Shown here piece after piece: positions 31,335 through 41,239 of a DNA stretch of 53,197 nucleotides. Both the position numbers and the translations under genes were made by a program. Where the stretch lies: assembly GCA_017436525.1 (NCBI GenBank), contig JAFSCX010000047.1, positions 1 through 53,197 on the forward strand. The letters run 5' to 3'. The first letter of the stretch is position 1. Every line of letters begins with the position of its first letter. Source of the DNA: Clostridia bacterium. GTDB lineage: Bacteria > Bacillota > Clostridia > Oscillospirales > QAKW01. The notes under the pieces were generated by a model. The model did not search any database. It saw only the letters and a program-made list of their open reading frames with translations, and was not told the DNA's origin.

Positions 31335-33193
31335 TTATTGTTCTCCATATTAATGATCATCTTTGCAATATTTTCTCCGTCAAGACCGCATTCCTTCAAT
31401 AGATCAGCAGGTTTTCCTGCTTTTAAGAAAGCATTTTCAATTCCAAAGTTTCGATATAATCCATTATAACCGAGGTTCATCAAGCGATTTCCAAGATATT
31501 GGCCGACTCCGCCGCGGGTATAGCATTCTTCCACCAAAAGAATTCGTTTATAGTCCATTAGCTTTGAGATTACCTGCTGATCGATAGGTGCAATTCGATT
31601 TAATTTCAAGAATGATACGGGCCGATTGGCAATGCGAATCCCCTGCAAGCAGGCTACAACCTGCCGCCCATAGGACACAACGCAAAGTTCCTTTGATTCT
31701 CCCATCCACTCGACATCTGCCTCATGATCATCAAACGGCAAAACCATATCATGCTCAAAGCCCCGAGGATAACGAATTGCAGATATCCCGCTATCCTTCG
31801 CCAAGCACTTTTTCAGCAAAGCGCGTAATTCATCATAGGAAGTAGGAGCATAAATTGAAATCCCCGGAATCGGCAAAAGCATCGGAATATCAAAAAGCCC
31901 TTGATGGGTCTCACCATCTTCCCCTACAATACCGGCTCGATCAATGCAAATTACGGCAGAATTTCCCTGCAATGCAATATCATGAATTACTTGATCAAAG
32001 CCACGTTGCAAAAAGGAGGAATAGACGGCAAATACAGGCTTCATGCCATTTTTCGCAAGTCCGCCGGCGAAGGTCAGCGCATGTTGCTCTGCAATTCCGA
32101 CATCAAAAAACCGATCGGGAAATTCCTCAGAGAATCGAGTGAGCCCGCAACCTGCCCCCATTGCAGCAGTAATCGCGCAGATCCGCGCATCTTCTTTGGC
32201 AATTTTACAGAGCATATCTCCGAATACATCAGAAAAATCAGGCTTAACCTTATTTCCATGCTCCCCTGTTTCTACAACAAAGGAGCTGATGCCATGAAAA
32301 TCCGAAGGCTGATTCTCGGCATATAAATATCCTTTTCCTTTTATTGTCTTAGCATGGACAAGGCAGGGCTTCTTCAAGTCCTTTGCTCTTTGCAGCACGC
32401 GCTCAAGCTGCTGCTGATTATGGCCATCAACAGGCCCCAGATAATAAAAGCCCATATCCTCAAAGATATTTCCTTGATAAAAAAAGGATTTCAAGCTCTG
32501 CTTGATTTTTTGAAATAACCGATAGAAAATTTTTCCAACCAAAGGTGTATGAAGGGTTACTCCTGAGAGCCAATCTTTGAAACTAAAATACCATCTTCTC
32601 GAACGGATTTTCGAAAGATTCGCCGCAATCGCGCCTACATTGACAGAGATACTCATATCATTGTCGTTTAATACAACAATGAGATTCCCTTTCATTCGCC
32701 CGCCATTATTGAGCCCTTCATAAGAAAGCCCGCCGGTCATGGCACCATCCCCTACAACCGCAATCACATAACGATCGTCCTGCCCCTTTAATTGATTGGC
32801 TTTTAAGAGCCCGACCGCCGAAGAAATTGCAGTAGAACTATGGCCGGTTCTCAAAATATCATGAGAACTCTCATCAGGATTGGGAAATCCGGAAAGCCCG
32901 CCGCCGCATCTTAATGATTCGAAATCTTTATAACGGCCGGTGAGAAGTTTATGGACATAGCATTGATGGCCAACATCAAATACGATCTGATCCTTAGGAG
33001 AATCGAAAATGCGATGCAATGCCATCGTAAGCTCGACAACACCTAAATTACTTGCAAGGTGCCCGCCGTTGTGAGAAACATTTTCAATCAGGCAATCTCG
33101 GATTTCTTTGCCAAGGTCAGTTACCTCTTCATAGGAAAACGCTTTGATTTCCGCAGGTTCACGGAGTTTATTTAATAATTTGCTTTCCTTCAC
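31331..33193 (-). CDS. dxs: 1-deoxy-D-xylulose-5-phosphate synthase
   Basis: The first enzyme of the MEP isoprenoid pathway, thiamine-diphosphate dependent. I place the start at the GTG at 33193 (read as MKESKLLNKLREP), since codons upstream to 33214 cover the AAAGGGG site. About 620 aa. Visible motifs: GHQCYVHKLLTGR, TGHSSTAISSAVGL, the ThDP/metal motif VGDGAMTGG with NDNDMSI, the catalytic Glu in FDVGIAEQHALTFAGG, and a transketolase C-terminal domain. Directly after ispA, so the operon makes both isoprenoid precursors and prenyl chains. Confidence 0.97.
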   Translation of the reverse strand: MKESKLLNKLREPAEIKAFSYEEVTDLGKEIRDCLIENVSHNGGHLASNLGVVELTMALHRIFDSPKDQIVFDVGHQCYVHKLLTGRYKDFESLRCGGGLSGFPNPDESSHDILRTGHSSTAISSAVGLLKANQLKGQDDRYVIAVVGDGAMTGGLSYEGLNNGGRMKGNLIVVLNDNDMSISVNVGAIAANLSKIRSRRWYFSFKDWLSGVTLHTPLVGKIFYRLFQKIKQSLKSFFYQGNIFEDMGFYYLGPVDGHNQQQLERVLQRAKDLKKPCLVHAKTIKGKGYLYAENQPSDFHGISSFVVETGEHGNKVKPDFSDVFGDMLCKIAKEDARICAITAAMGAGCGLTRFSEEFPDRFFDVGIAEQHALTFAGGLAKNGMKPVFAVYSSFLQRGFDQVIHDIALQGNSAVICIDRAGIVGEDGETHQGLFDIPMLLPIPGISIYAPTSYDELRALLKKCLAKDSGISAIRYPRGFEHDMVLPFDDHEADVEWMGESKELCVVSYGRQVVACLQGIRIANRPVSFLKLNRIAPIDQQVISKLMDYKRILLVEECYTRGGVGQYLGNRLMNLGYNGLYRNFGIENAFLKAGKPADLLKECGLDGENIAKMIINMENNK

Positions 33194-33222
33194 GGCGATA
33201 AACACCCCTTTCAATTCAGCAT

Positions 33223-34080
33223 TTATTGATTGCGGCTTGCAGTATATTCAGCGATCCATCGCAAAAGCGAATCACCGCCTGCTGCCTCCAACGCCGCATT
33301 GATTTCATTTTCTAAATATCGGCGCGCTTGCTCGATCCCTAAAATCGATACAAAGGTTGATTTATGGTCCTCAGCATCTTTGCCGATTTCTTTCCCTAAA
33401 GTCTCGCAGTTGCCCTCAACATCCAAAAGATCATCTTTGATCTGGAAGGCAAGCCCGAGATGCTTACAGTAGTTTACATAATTTTCTTGATATGCTCCTG
33501 CCAGAGCCATTGCAACAGTAGCGGGCGCTAAGAGCAAAGCACCGGTTTTGCAGGCATGAAGCCGCTCAAGCTCTGAAAGAGTAAGCTTTTTTTCTTCTCC
33601 CTCTTTGTCCAATACTTGACCGGCTAGCATTCCCTTTGCACCGGAAGCTGAAAAGAGCATGTCCATTGCATCTAAAAAGCGCTCCGCATGATAGGATTTT
33701 CGATGCTGCAAAAGATACTCCATCGCAAAATTCAAAATACCATCCCCTGCCAATAAAGCAAGGGCCGAACCGTATTTTACATGGCAGGTAGGCTGCCCAC
33801 GGCGATATTGATCATTATCCATCTCCGGCATATCGTCATGAACCAAGGAATAGGCATGGAGCATCTCTAAAGCAACCGCAAATGGCTCACTTTGCTCTCT
33901 CGGTACACCAAGGCGATCGCAAAAGGCAAAAAGCATTGCGCCGCGAATTCGCTTGCCGGGGGTTGAGAGCCCATATTCCATTACTGAATAGATCGCATTT
34001 TCCTGCCGCATTTGAGGGGTAATAACCTCATTGAGCAGAAAGTCTAATCGCTCTTTATAATTCAAATAGTCCTTATGCAT
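33223..34080 (-). CDS. ispA: Short-chain polyprenyl diphosphate synthase (FPP synthase)
   Basis: Condenses IPP with DMAPP/GPP. The first Asp-rich motif is VHDDMPEMDND and the second is FQIKDDLLDVEGN; the basic GKRIRGAM loop precedes them. A start at 34080 (MHKDYLNYKERLD) gives 285 aa and overlaps xseB by 8 bases; an ATG at 34098 is also possible. The residues four and five before the first motif are HAYS-like, small and aromatic, compatible with FPP or GPP length, which is inference. Confidence 0.93.
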   Translation of the reverse strand: MHKDYLNYKERLDFLLNEVITPQMRQENAIYSVMEYGLSTPGKRIRGAMLFAFCDRLGVPREQSEPFAVALEMLHAYSLVHDDMPEMDNDQYRRGQPTCHVKYGSALALLAGDGILNFAMEYLLQHRKSYHAERFLDAMDMLFSASGAKGMLAGQVLDKEGEEKKLTLSELERLHACKTGALLLAPATVAMALAGAYQENYVNYCKHLGLAFQIKDDLLDVEGNCETLGKEIGKDAEDHKSTFVSILGIEQARRYLENEINAALEAAGGDSLLRWIAEYTASRNQ

Positions 34081-34288
34081 GCTCCGCTTGATCCTCATTT
34101 ACTTCCGCTTGCAGAAATTGAACTTTTTGCTCTGCTTTCTCTAAAATTGATGCGCAATATTTGCTTAGCTTCATCCCCTCTTCAAATAAACCGATTGAAT
34201 CATCAAGGGAAACATCGCCACGCTCCAAGGTTTGGACAATTTCAGATAACTTGGCCATTGCCTCTTCAAATTTCATTTCTTTTTCCAT
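34073..34288 (-). CDS. xseB: Exodeoxyribonuclease VII small subunit
   Basis: A 71-aa helical-hairpin subunit (start ATG at 34288 with AGAGG about 6 bases upstream). The family pattern FEEAMAKLSEIVQTLERG and LDDSIGLFEEGMKL is clear. It overlaps xseA by 23 bases and ispA by 8, so the cluster is coupled. Confidence 0.96.
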   Translation of the reverse strand: MEKEMKFEEAMAKLSEIVQTLERGDVSLDDSIGLFEEGMKLSKYCASILEKAEQKVQFLQAEVNEDQAEHA

Positions 34289-35498
34289 TATTATCCTCTT
34301 TTTCAATTTCATTCACTGTGCAACGAAGGTTTCCATCAGCCATCCTCAAAACCAAGGGTGAATCCACCTCAACCGAGGAAACGCTCTTTATGAGATGCCC
34401 CTGACCATTAACCGCCATCGCAAAGCCTCTGTTGAGCACCTTAAGAGGGCTAAGAGCATCCAGCTTTGCTATATAGGTAGAGAGCCTCATTTTTTGCTCA
34501 TTGCACGCATTGTCTGCACTATGCTTTAATTTCGAAACCAAATGATCCAGCATCATATACGGCTTATCGGTAAAGGCCTTAGGGTCCCGCAAAATCTTCG
34601 CCAAAGCATAGCGCTCGTAAAGGCTGCGGCATTGCCGCAATTTTCCGGATAGCGCAGCGTTTAAGCGATTTTTGTTTTGATGAATCTGCTCTATAAGCTC
34701 TGCCATATCGGGAACCGCAAGCTCCGCAGCCGCAGAAGGAGTCGGCGCACGCAGATCTGCCGCAAAATCACAAATGGTAAAATCAGTCTCATGGCCCACG
34801 GCAGAAATAGTGGGAATCGTGCAATTATAAAGTTCTACAGCAAGATCGGCACTATTAAAGCCCCAAAGATCCTCAATAGAACCTCCGCCTCGACCAATAA
34901 TAATGACATCCACATTCTGCTTCTCTTCAAAATATCGAAGACCATTGATCAAAGATTGAGGTGCAGAATCGCCTTGAACGATAGCAGGATAAATGATCAC
35001 CTCTGCCAAAGGGTATCGCCGCCCTGTTATATCAATAATATCTCGCACCGCAGCGCCGCTTGGAGAGGTTATCACGCCGATTCGCTTGGGCATTGCAGGG
35101 ATTTTTAATTTATGGGCAGAATCAAAAATACCTGCGGCAGCAAGCTGCTTTTTCAGCTGCTCCAATGCCACGTAAAGATCCCCGATTCCATCCTGCTTCA
35201 TCTCAGTGATATAGATCTGATATACACCGGTTTTTTCGAATACCGATATATTTCCTCGTACAATCACTTTCATGCCGTTTTCAGGGCGAAATTTCAGCTT
35301 TGAAGCAGAAGATCGAAACATCACTGCACTTACAATGCCGCCCTCATCCTTCAGCCTCAAATAAATATGGCCGCTTCCGTGAATTGTCAGATTAGAGATC
35401 TCTCCGCAAACCAAAATATTGCGAAGATTATAATCCGCCTCAAGGATATTTTTAAGATATTGATTCAGTTGTGTTACAGAAATTGCAGAACGTTCCAT
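34266..35498 (-). CDS. xseA: Exodeoxyribonuclease VII large subunit
   Basis: A 410-aa nuclease subunit that with XseB degrades single-stranded DNA. It has the N-terminal OB-fold (ILVCGEISNLTIHGSGHIYL), the catalytic core GVITSPSGAAVRDI, IIGRGGGSIEDLWGFN and SAVGHETDFTI, then a coiled-coil and a C-terminal domain (LNRGFAMAVNGQGHLI). Its ATG shares one base with the nusB stop. Confidence 0.97.
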   Translation of the reverse strand: MERSAISVTQLNQYLKNILEADYNLRNILVCGEISNLTIHGSGHIYLRLKDEGGIVSAVMFRSSASKLKFRPENGMKVIVRGNISVFEKTGVYQIYITEMKQDGIGDLYVALEQLKKQLAAAGIFDSAHKLKIPAMPKRIGVITSPSGAAVRDIIDITGRRYPLAEVIIYPAIVQGDSAPQSLINGLRYFEEKQNVDVIIIGRGGGSIEDLWGFNSADLAVELYNCTIPTISAVGHETDFTICDFAADLRAPTPSAAAELAVPDMAELIEQIHQNKNRLNAALSGKLRQCRSLYERYALAKILRDPKAFTDKPYMMLDHLVSKLKHSADNACNEQKMRLSTYIAKLDALSPLKVLNRGFAMAVNGQGHLIKSVSSVEVDSPLVLRMADGNLRCTVNEIEKEDNNGKRNEI

Positions 35499-35890
35499 TA
35501 TTTAGCAATCGCACTCAGCACACCATGAACAAAACCGCTTGCATCATCTTCACCAAATTCTTTAGCAAGCTCAATTGCTTCATTTACAGCAACACGATCA
35601 GGAATCTCAGCGTTAAATTTAATCTCGTATACAGCAAGCCTTAATATTGCCAGGCAAACAGCGCTTACCCTTTTAATGGACCAATTAGAAAGCGCGGGCT
35701 CAATCATTTGATCAATCTCTTGCCAATGATCGCACACACCGGTTACAGTCTCATCAATATAGGGAATCGGCTCCTGAGATTCACGCTCAGCATAAAACTC
35801 TTTCAGCGCCTGCTCCTTTTGATCAAGGCCTTGATAATTAAGGGCGTAGATCAGTTGAAATGCCACTTTTCTTTGTTTTTGTCTTGTCAT
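35498..35890 (-). CDS. nusB: Transcription antitermination factor NusB
   Basis: A 130-aa all-helical RNA-binding protein used in rRNA antitermination with NusE (S10). The start is the ATG at 35890 (MTRQKQRKVAFQLIY) behind GGAGGAATT; the longer reading to 35977 overlaps thiN and is not needed. KRVSAVCLAILRLAVYEI and PDRVAVNEAIELAKEFG are the family core. Confidence 0.95.
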   Translation of the reverse strand: MTRQKQRKVAFQLIYALNYQGLDQKEQALKEFYAERESQEPIPYIDETVTGVCDHWQEIDQMIEPALSNWSIKRVSAVCLAILRLAVYEIKFNAEIPDRVAVNEAIELAKEFGEDDASGFVHGVLSAIAK

Positions 35891-35903
35891 AATTCCTCCA
35901 GAT

Positions 35904-36533
35904 TTACTCTTCAATGCAAATGCAAAGAACAATTCCTTCATGTATGGTAGCGGATGGCTCTTTTGCAGCCGCTTCATTGCTTACACCAATGGGATCAAAG
36001 GGCTTTAAGGGATATTGATTCAGCGGATACTTAAAACCATTCAAAGATAGAGTTGCCTCATTTTTCCAAGCAAAGAAAGAATAATAACGATAGCGATCCT
36101 CCAATATATGATTGCCTTTCTTTATCAAAAAAGTGAGATTCATTCCATCATAAAGATAGAGGGTAACCTCGTTATTTTGCGCCTTTTCCAATAGGCAAAG
36201 GTTCGCAATGGTATGATCCATTCTTCCGCCAAAAGGAGCAATCAGCCAAATTTCGCGATATCCTTCGCGGATCGCAAGATCAAGGGCAAGCTCTGCATCT
36301 GTCTGATCTTTTTCAGCAGGATAAACCAGCGGCTTTCCTTGCCGGGGCTTTGGTGATGAATCAAAATCACCCAAAGCATGCTTTAGTGATAAACCAAGCT
36401 TCTCTGCAAAGAGAATCCCCCCGTCTGCTCCATAAAAATCATATCTCTTTGAATGGATTCGGTCTATTAGATTTTCTTCATTATAAATAGTACCCGCCAA
36501 AAAGATCATCAGCGGTTTATTTTCTTTTGCCAA
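35904..36533 (-). CDS. thiN: Thiamine pyrophosphokinase
   Basis: Makes thiamine diphosphate from thiamine and ATP. The 209-aa protein has FYGADGGILFAE, HALGDFDSS, the catalytic-type AEKDQTDAELAL and FGGRMDHTIANL. The product is the cofactor of Dxs, encoded further along the same operon. It overlaps rsgA by 25 bases. In Bacillus rpe lies between rsgA and thiN; here it is missing. Confidence 0.94.
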   Translation of the reverse strand: MAKENKPLMIFLAGTIYNEENLIDRIHSKRYDFYGADGGILFAEKLGLSLKHALGDFDSSPKPRQGKPLVYPAEKDQTDAELALDLAIREGYREIWLIAPFGGRMDHTIANLCLLEKAQNNEVTLYLYDGMNLTFLIKKGNHILEDRYRYYSFFAWKNEATLSLNGFKYPLNQYPLKPFDPIGVSNEAAAKEPSATIHEGIVLCICIEE

Positions 36534-37402
36534 GGAGTTTCCTCCTCCTTCAAAAATTGATAAATCTGCCGATAACTTTCATAACGGCTATTATGAATCT
36601 TGCCCTCTTCTACGGCATTTTTTACCGCACAATCACGCTCATTCATATGGGCGCAATCAAGATACGGGCATTGCTCCAAAAAAGGAAGAAATTCAGGAAA
36701 ATATCGCGGCAATTCATTCCGACTGATATCATATCCTTCAAGTTCTAACGCGCCAAAGCCGGGAGTATCGGCAATTAAGCCGCCATCTTGCGGATAAAGC
36801 TCAATATGGCGCGTAGTATGCCGGCCTCGGCCAAGCTTTAAGGAAATCTCCCCTGTTTCTAATTCGAGCTGAGGATAAAGGGCATTCATGATACTGCTTT
36901 TCCCCACTCCGGTATTGCCCGCAAAAACAACTGTTTTACCAGCAAGGGCTTCCCTTAAAGAAGCAACACCAGCGCCACTGGCGGCCGATGTATCAAAGAC
37001 AGAATAGCCAAGGGACCGATATCGATCTGCCAATGCGCGGCATTCATCATCTTCGGAAAGATCAGATTTATTAAATACGAGGATCGGCGTGATTCCTTGA
37101 GAATGAGCGATCACAAGCATTTTATCAATTGTAAAAGGGGCGGGAACCGGTTTTTGATAGGAAGAAACATAGCATATAACATCGACATTGGATACATTGG
37201 GGCGTATGAGATAATTCTTTCGTTGCTCAATCTTCTCAATCCGCCCCGTATGATCCGGCATAGCAAGGATCTCAACCTCATCGCCTGCTACGGGCGTGAT
37301 TCCTTTTTTTCGAAAACTCCCCTTTGCACGACATTCATAAAAACCATCTGCTGTATCAACAGTATAAACGCCGGAGAGTAATTTAATAATTTTACCCTTC
37401 AT
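36509..37402 (-). CDS. rsgA: Small-subunit assembly GTPase RsgA (YloQ)
   Basis: A circularly permuted GTPase that acts late in 30S assembly. The 297-aa protein has an N-terminal OB-fold (to about 65), then the motifs in permuted order: VFNKSDL (G4), GNTGVGKSSIMNAL (G1), DTPGFGALE (G3). The C-terminal zinc knuckle is CPYLDCAHMNERDCAV with Cys, Cys, His and Cys. It starts 6 bases after prkC, the usual neighbour. Confidence 0.96.
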   Translation of the reverse strand: MKGKIIKLLSGVYTVDTADGFYECRAKGSFRKKGITPVAGDEVEILAMPDHTGRIEKIEQRKNYLIRPNVSNVDVICYVSSYQKPVPAPFTIDKMLVIAHSQGITPILVFNKSDLSEDDECRALADRYRSLGYSVFDTSAASGAGVASLREALAGKTVVFAGNTGVGKSSIMNALYPQLELETGEISLKLGRGRHTTRHIELYPQDGGLIADTPGFGALELEGYDISRNELPRYFPEFLPFLEQCPYLDCAHMNERDCAVKNAVEEGKIHNSRYESYRQIYQFLKEEETPWQKKINR

Positions 37403-37408
37403 ATTTGA

Positions 37409-39469
37409 TTATGCAGCGGGAGTTTCGTTTGAAGATTGCTCGGTAGAGGGTTGCTGATCAGAAGATACGCCGCCATCGGTGTTCACATCGGAATCGACAA
37501 CATTGTCAGAAGGTTTTGCACCAAGGCTGATCACAAGATTAATCGCTGTACCCTCTTCAACACTCTTGTCTTTTGCAACGCTTTGAGAGATTACAGTCCC
37601 TGCAGCAACCGTATCGCTATATTCCTCAACTACAAGGCCGATTTTCAGCTTATTATTGAGAATGGTTGTCTGCGCTACAGTCAAAGACATATTGGAAAGA
37701 TCCGGCATGGTAACCATCTTTGCAGGTTCTTTTCCAAGGCTTACCACCAGATCTACTGCAGTCCCTTCGGCAACACTTTCATTCTTTTTAATGCTTTGGG
37801 AAATCACATCCCCTTCATCAACTGTATCGCTATACTCTTCTGTAACTTTGCCAACTTTTAATTTGTTGTTGGTAATCGTTGTTTTTGCTACGCTTAAGGT
37901 GAGATTGGTAAGATCAGGCATTGTAATGGTAGCCTCGGTTTCAGGCCCGTTACTGACATAGATGGTAACAATATCCGCAGGCAATACTTCCTCACCGGCG
38001 GCCGGATCAGTGGAAACCACATAACCTTCTTCGATATCATCGCTATACTGATTTACAATACGATAGGAAACATTGGCCTTCTGAAAAGCATCAATTGCAT
38101 CAGAACGGCTCATTTTTTCCACATTGGGCACCATTCTTTTTTCTTCCTTCTCATCGTTAGTATCGTTCTCATCGCTCTCTGCGCCGCTACTTACGACAAC
38201 ATTGATGGTCCCCTTTTTCTTGATTTCATCGCCTGCCTCGGGATCTTGAGATACAATCTCTCCTTCGGCATACTCATCGCTTGCTACGGTAGATCCTACA
38301 ACAAACTTAAAATTATTCTCTTTCTTTGCTTTATCCAACTTCATGCCTACAACATTCGGGCAAGCAACCATCTTCCCGCCAAAGAGCTCTTTTTGGAAAA
38401 TAATTCCCAATGCAATTATAATCAGTATTACAAAGGCCGAACCGACACCGGCAATAATCGGAAGCCAGATTGTCTTAAATTTACTTTCGTTTTCTTCCTC
38501 TTCTTTTTCTTCAGCCTCTTCCTCTTCATCAATTGTCTCAAGCTCTTTCAACTCATCCAAAGAAGTTGCAGAGATGGTGGGAGAATTATCAAGATCAATT
38601 TCCGGCTCATCTGAATCATTCAGATAATTGAAAGTAATGGTCGGATCTTCTTCAAATTGAGCGATATCCGCAAGAATTGCACCAACAGATTGATAGCGCA
38701 CAGCGGGATCCTTCATGATCGCCTTCAAGGTAATATCCTCCAATCCTTGAGGCGTATCAGCGTTCAGCTCAGTGGGAAGATCGGGCTGAGCCTGAACCTG
38801 CATCAAAGCGACCGCTACCGCAGTATCGGCTTCAAAGGGCAGCTTCGCCGTAAGCATTTCATAAAGAATAATACCGACAGAATAGATATCGCTGCGTGCA
38901 TCGGTGCGATCCCCGCTGGCTTGCTCAGGGCTGATATAATGGACAGAGCCGATCGCCATATCGCTCATGGTCTGCGTATCAAATTTGGTAAGTCTTGCAA
39001 TACCGAAATCGGTAATCTTGATGGACCCATCCTTTAATAAAATAATATTATGGGGCTTAATATCGCGATGAACAATGCCACGCTCATGTGCATGAGCAAG
39101 ACCACTGAGAATTTGCTTTATGAAATGCAATGCCTCGTTGGGGCTTAAAATCCCCTTCTTTTCCATGTATTCTTTCAGCGTGATGCCATCGATATATTCC
39201 ATTACAATATAAAGAGCATCCCCCTCAAGGCAAACATCATAGACATCTACAATATTGCTATGAGAAAGCATGGTAATTGCTTTGGATTCATTGGTAAAGC
39301 GGCGTCTGAATTGGGCATCTGCCATAAATTCATCCTTCAGCACTTTCACCGCAACCAGACGATTGCAAACCTTATCAAAGGCTTTGAATACATAGGCCAT
39401 TCCGCCTACACCAACCACTTCGGTAATCATGTAACGGTCATTTAGTACTTTTCCGATATACTTTTCCAT
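37409..39469 (-). CDS. prkC: Serine/threonine kinase PrkC with four PASTA domains
   Basis: A membrane Hanks-type kinase that senses peptidoglycan fragments and lipid II, regulating cell-wall metabolism and, in Bacillus, spore germination. The 686-aa protein has the Gly loop GVGGMAYVF (20-28), K42, catalytic HRDIKPHN (D136) and DFGIAR. A charged juxtamembrane stretch (about 310-335, EEEEAEEKEEEENE), one membrane segment (about 340-362) and four PASTA repeats outside follow. PASTA 3 and 4 are near copies (ITMPDLTNLTLSVAKTTI and VTMPDLSNMSLTVAQTTI), so one arose by recent duplication. The tail is rich in Ser, Asp and Gln. Its partner phosphatase is 13 bases upstream. Confidence 0.97.
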   Translation of the reverse strand: MEKYIGKVLNDRYMITEVVGVGGMAYVFKAFDKVCNRLVAVKVLKDEFMADAQFRRRFTNESKAITMLSHSNIVDVYDVCLEGDALYIVMEYIDGITLKEYMEKKGILSPNEALHFIKQILSGLAHAHERGIVHRDIKPHNIILLKDGSIKITDFGIARLTKFDTQTMSDMAIGSVHYISPEQASGDRTDARSDIYSVGIILYEMLTAKLPFEADTAVAVALMQVQAQPDLPTELNADTPQGLEDITLKAIMKDPAVRYQSVGAILADIAQFEEDPTITFNYLNDSDEPEIDLDNSPTISATSLDELKELETIDEEEEAEEKEEEENESKFKTIWLPIIAGVGSAFVILIIIALGIIFQKELFGGKMVACPNVVGMKLDKAKKENNFKFVVGSTVASDEYAEGEIVSQDPEAGDEIKKKGTINVVVSSGAESDENDTNDEKEEKRMVPNVEKMSRSDAIDAFQKANVSYRIVNQYSDDIEEGYVVSTDPAAGEEVLPADIVTIYVSNGPETEATITMPDLTNLTLSVAKTTITNNKLKVGKVTEEYSDTVDEGDVISQSIKKNESVAEGTAVDLVVSLGKEPAKMVTMPDLSNMSLTVAQTTILNNKLKIGLVVEEYSDTVAAGTVISQSVAKDKSVEEGTAINLVISLGAKPSDNVVDSDVNTDGGVSSDQQPSTEQSSNETPAA

Positions 39470-39482
39470 CCTAATATCCTCC

Positions 39483-40199
39483 TTATATTTCGATGGCTAC
39501 CACGGTAATATTATCCGTGCCGCCTCTACTGTTGGCCAAATCAATCAGACGCTTTGGAAGATCCTCAAAAAGACCACCCGAAACTTCAAAATGAATCTCA
39601 TTCTCATCCACGAAATTACTCAGTCCGTCAGAACAAAGGATGATAATATCGCCCTGCTCCGCATCCACACTATAGGAATCCACATCGACATCCGCTTCAA
39701 TACCGATGGCTCTTGTAATAATATTCTTATTGGGATGAATCTTGGCCTGCCGTTCGGTCAAATGGCCGCTATCAACCAGCTCCTGCACCGCAGAATGATC
39801 TTTTGTAATTTGAGTAATATTTCCGTTGGTAATATGATATGCTCGGCTATCCCCAACATTGATGAGTTCCACCTGATTCTTTCTGGCAATTGCTGCAACC
39901 ATTGTGGTGCCCATTCCTTGAAACGCCTTGTTTTCATTGGCTTGCCGGTAAACCCGCACATTGCTTTCCAAAGCAATATTTTTAAGGACCTGCTCCGGAT
40001 TCTTTTTTGCTTCTGCAGCATCAAAACATTCATTGGCGGTTCCAACTGCTATCATGCTTGCATAGCTGCCGCCTTTGGCGCCTCCCATACCGTCGCACAC
40101 CACGCCGAAACAAAGCTCTTGATCCGGCTGATCAATTCTGAATGCGTCTTGATTTTCTTTTCGAACCATTCCGATATGGCTCTCACCGATAATTCTCAT
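39483..40199 (-). CDS. prpC: PP2C-family phosphatase Stp/PrpC
   Basis: Removes phosphate from PrkC and its targets. The start at 40199 (MRIIGESHIGMVRKENQD) has AAGGAGG 9 bases upstream. The 238-aa product shows the metal-binding RKENQDAF, CDGMGGAKGG, INVGDSRAYH, CSDGLSN and GGTDNITVV. It overlaps rlmN by 17 bases. Confidence 0.96.
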   Translation of the reverse strand: MRIIGESHIGMVRKENQDAFRIDQPDQELCFGVVCDGMGGAKGGSYASMIAVGTANECFDAAEAKKNPEQVLKNIALESNVRVYRQANENKAFQGMGTTMVAAIARKNQVELINVGDSRAYHITNGNITQITKDHSAVQELVDSGHLTERQAKIHPNKNIITRAIGIEADVDVDSYSVDAEQGDIIILCSDGLSNFVDENEIHFEVSGGLFEDLPKRLIDLANSRGGTDNITVVAIEI

Positions 40200-41238
40200 G
40201 GTGATCAACCTCCTTTTCAAGGTGTTTATGTCTGAGTTGACCGCAGGAGGCGGAAATATCGCTTCCTAAGGTCCTTCTTATTGTTGCATTTAATCCAAGA
40301 TCTGTCAGCTGCTGCTGAAATGCCATCACAGCCCCTCGCTTCGGCGGCTTAAAACGGCCTTTTTCAATAGGATTGACAGGAATCAGATTTACATGAGCAA
40401 GCAATCCTTTCAAAAGAGACGCCAGCCGCTTTGCATCCTCATAGCGATCATTGATTCCTTCAATCACCGCATATTCAAATGAAATGCGGCGGCCTGTAGC
40501 CTCTTGATATTTTCTGCAAGCTTCTAATAATGATTGCAAATTATATTTTCGATTAATCGGCATCGTGGCAGATCGTGCCTCGTCTGTAGTACCATGTAAT
40601 GAAATGGATAATGTGATGGGAAATTCATGCTCAGCCAATTTCATGATCCCCGGTACAACCCCGCAGGTGGAAAGAGAAATATGGCGATAGCCGATATTGA
40701 TTCCCTCGGGATCATTCACATTCTTCAAAAAGCGAATCACTTCATCAAAATTATCCATTGGTTCCCCGATCCCCATCATCACAATATTGGAGATCCGCTC
40801 ACCAAGATCCTCTTGCGCCTTAAGGACCTGATCTAAAATTTCACCGGCATTGAGGGAACGAACCAATCCGTTTTTTGTAGATTGGCAAAAGGCACATCCC
40901 ATTCTGCACCCTATTTGAGAAGAGATACAGAGCGAATAGCCATGGTTATATTTCATCGCCACCGTTTCGATCAAATGATGATCGGGAAGTTCAAAGAGAT
41001 ATTTAACCGTATCATCAATTGAAGAGCGATATCGCTCAAATTGCCTAAGGGTTGTAATATACGCTTCTTGCTCTAATTTTTGCTGAAATGCCTTTGGAAG
41101 ATCGGTCATTTCATCGAAACGGCGCACTCCGCGATGAAGCCAGCGAAAGATCTGCTTTGCACGAAATGCAGGCTGTCCGCATGATTTTATGTAGGCGGAT
41201 AATTCCTCCATTGTCATTGATTTCAGATCTACCCTCAA
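40183..41238 (-). CDS. rlmN: 23S rRNA (A2503-C2) methyltransferase RlmN
   Basis: A radical-SAM enzyme that methylates A2503 of 23S rRNA and A37 of some tRNAs. The 351-aa protein has the cluster motif CRMGCAFC (CxxxCxxC, about 115-122), GMGEPMDNFDEV, SLHGTTDE and a conserved Cys near the C-terminus (DISASCGQL) that forms the methyl-Cys relay with one upstream. Position before stp-prkC is conserved. Confidence 0.97.
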   Translation of the reverse strand: MRVDLKSMTMEELSAYIKSCGQPAFRAKQIFRWLHRGVRRFDEMTDLPKAFQQKLEQEAYITTLRQFERYRSSIDDTVKYLFELPDHHLIETVAMKYNHGYSLCISSQIGCRMGCAFCQSTKNGLVRSLNAGEILDQVLKAQEDLGERISNIVMMGIGEPMDNFDEVIRFLKNVNDPEGINIGYRHISLSTCGVVPGIMKLAEHEFPITLSISLHGTTDEARSATMPINRKYNLQSLLEACRKYQEATGRRISFEYAVIEGINDRYEDAKRLASLLKGLLAHVNLIPVNPIEKGRFKPPKRGAVMAFQQQLTDLGLNATIRRTLGSDISASCGQLRHKHLEKEVDHHENYR

Positions 41239-41239
41239 C

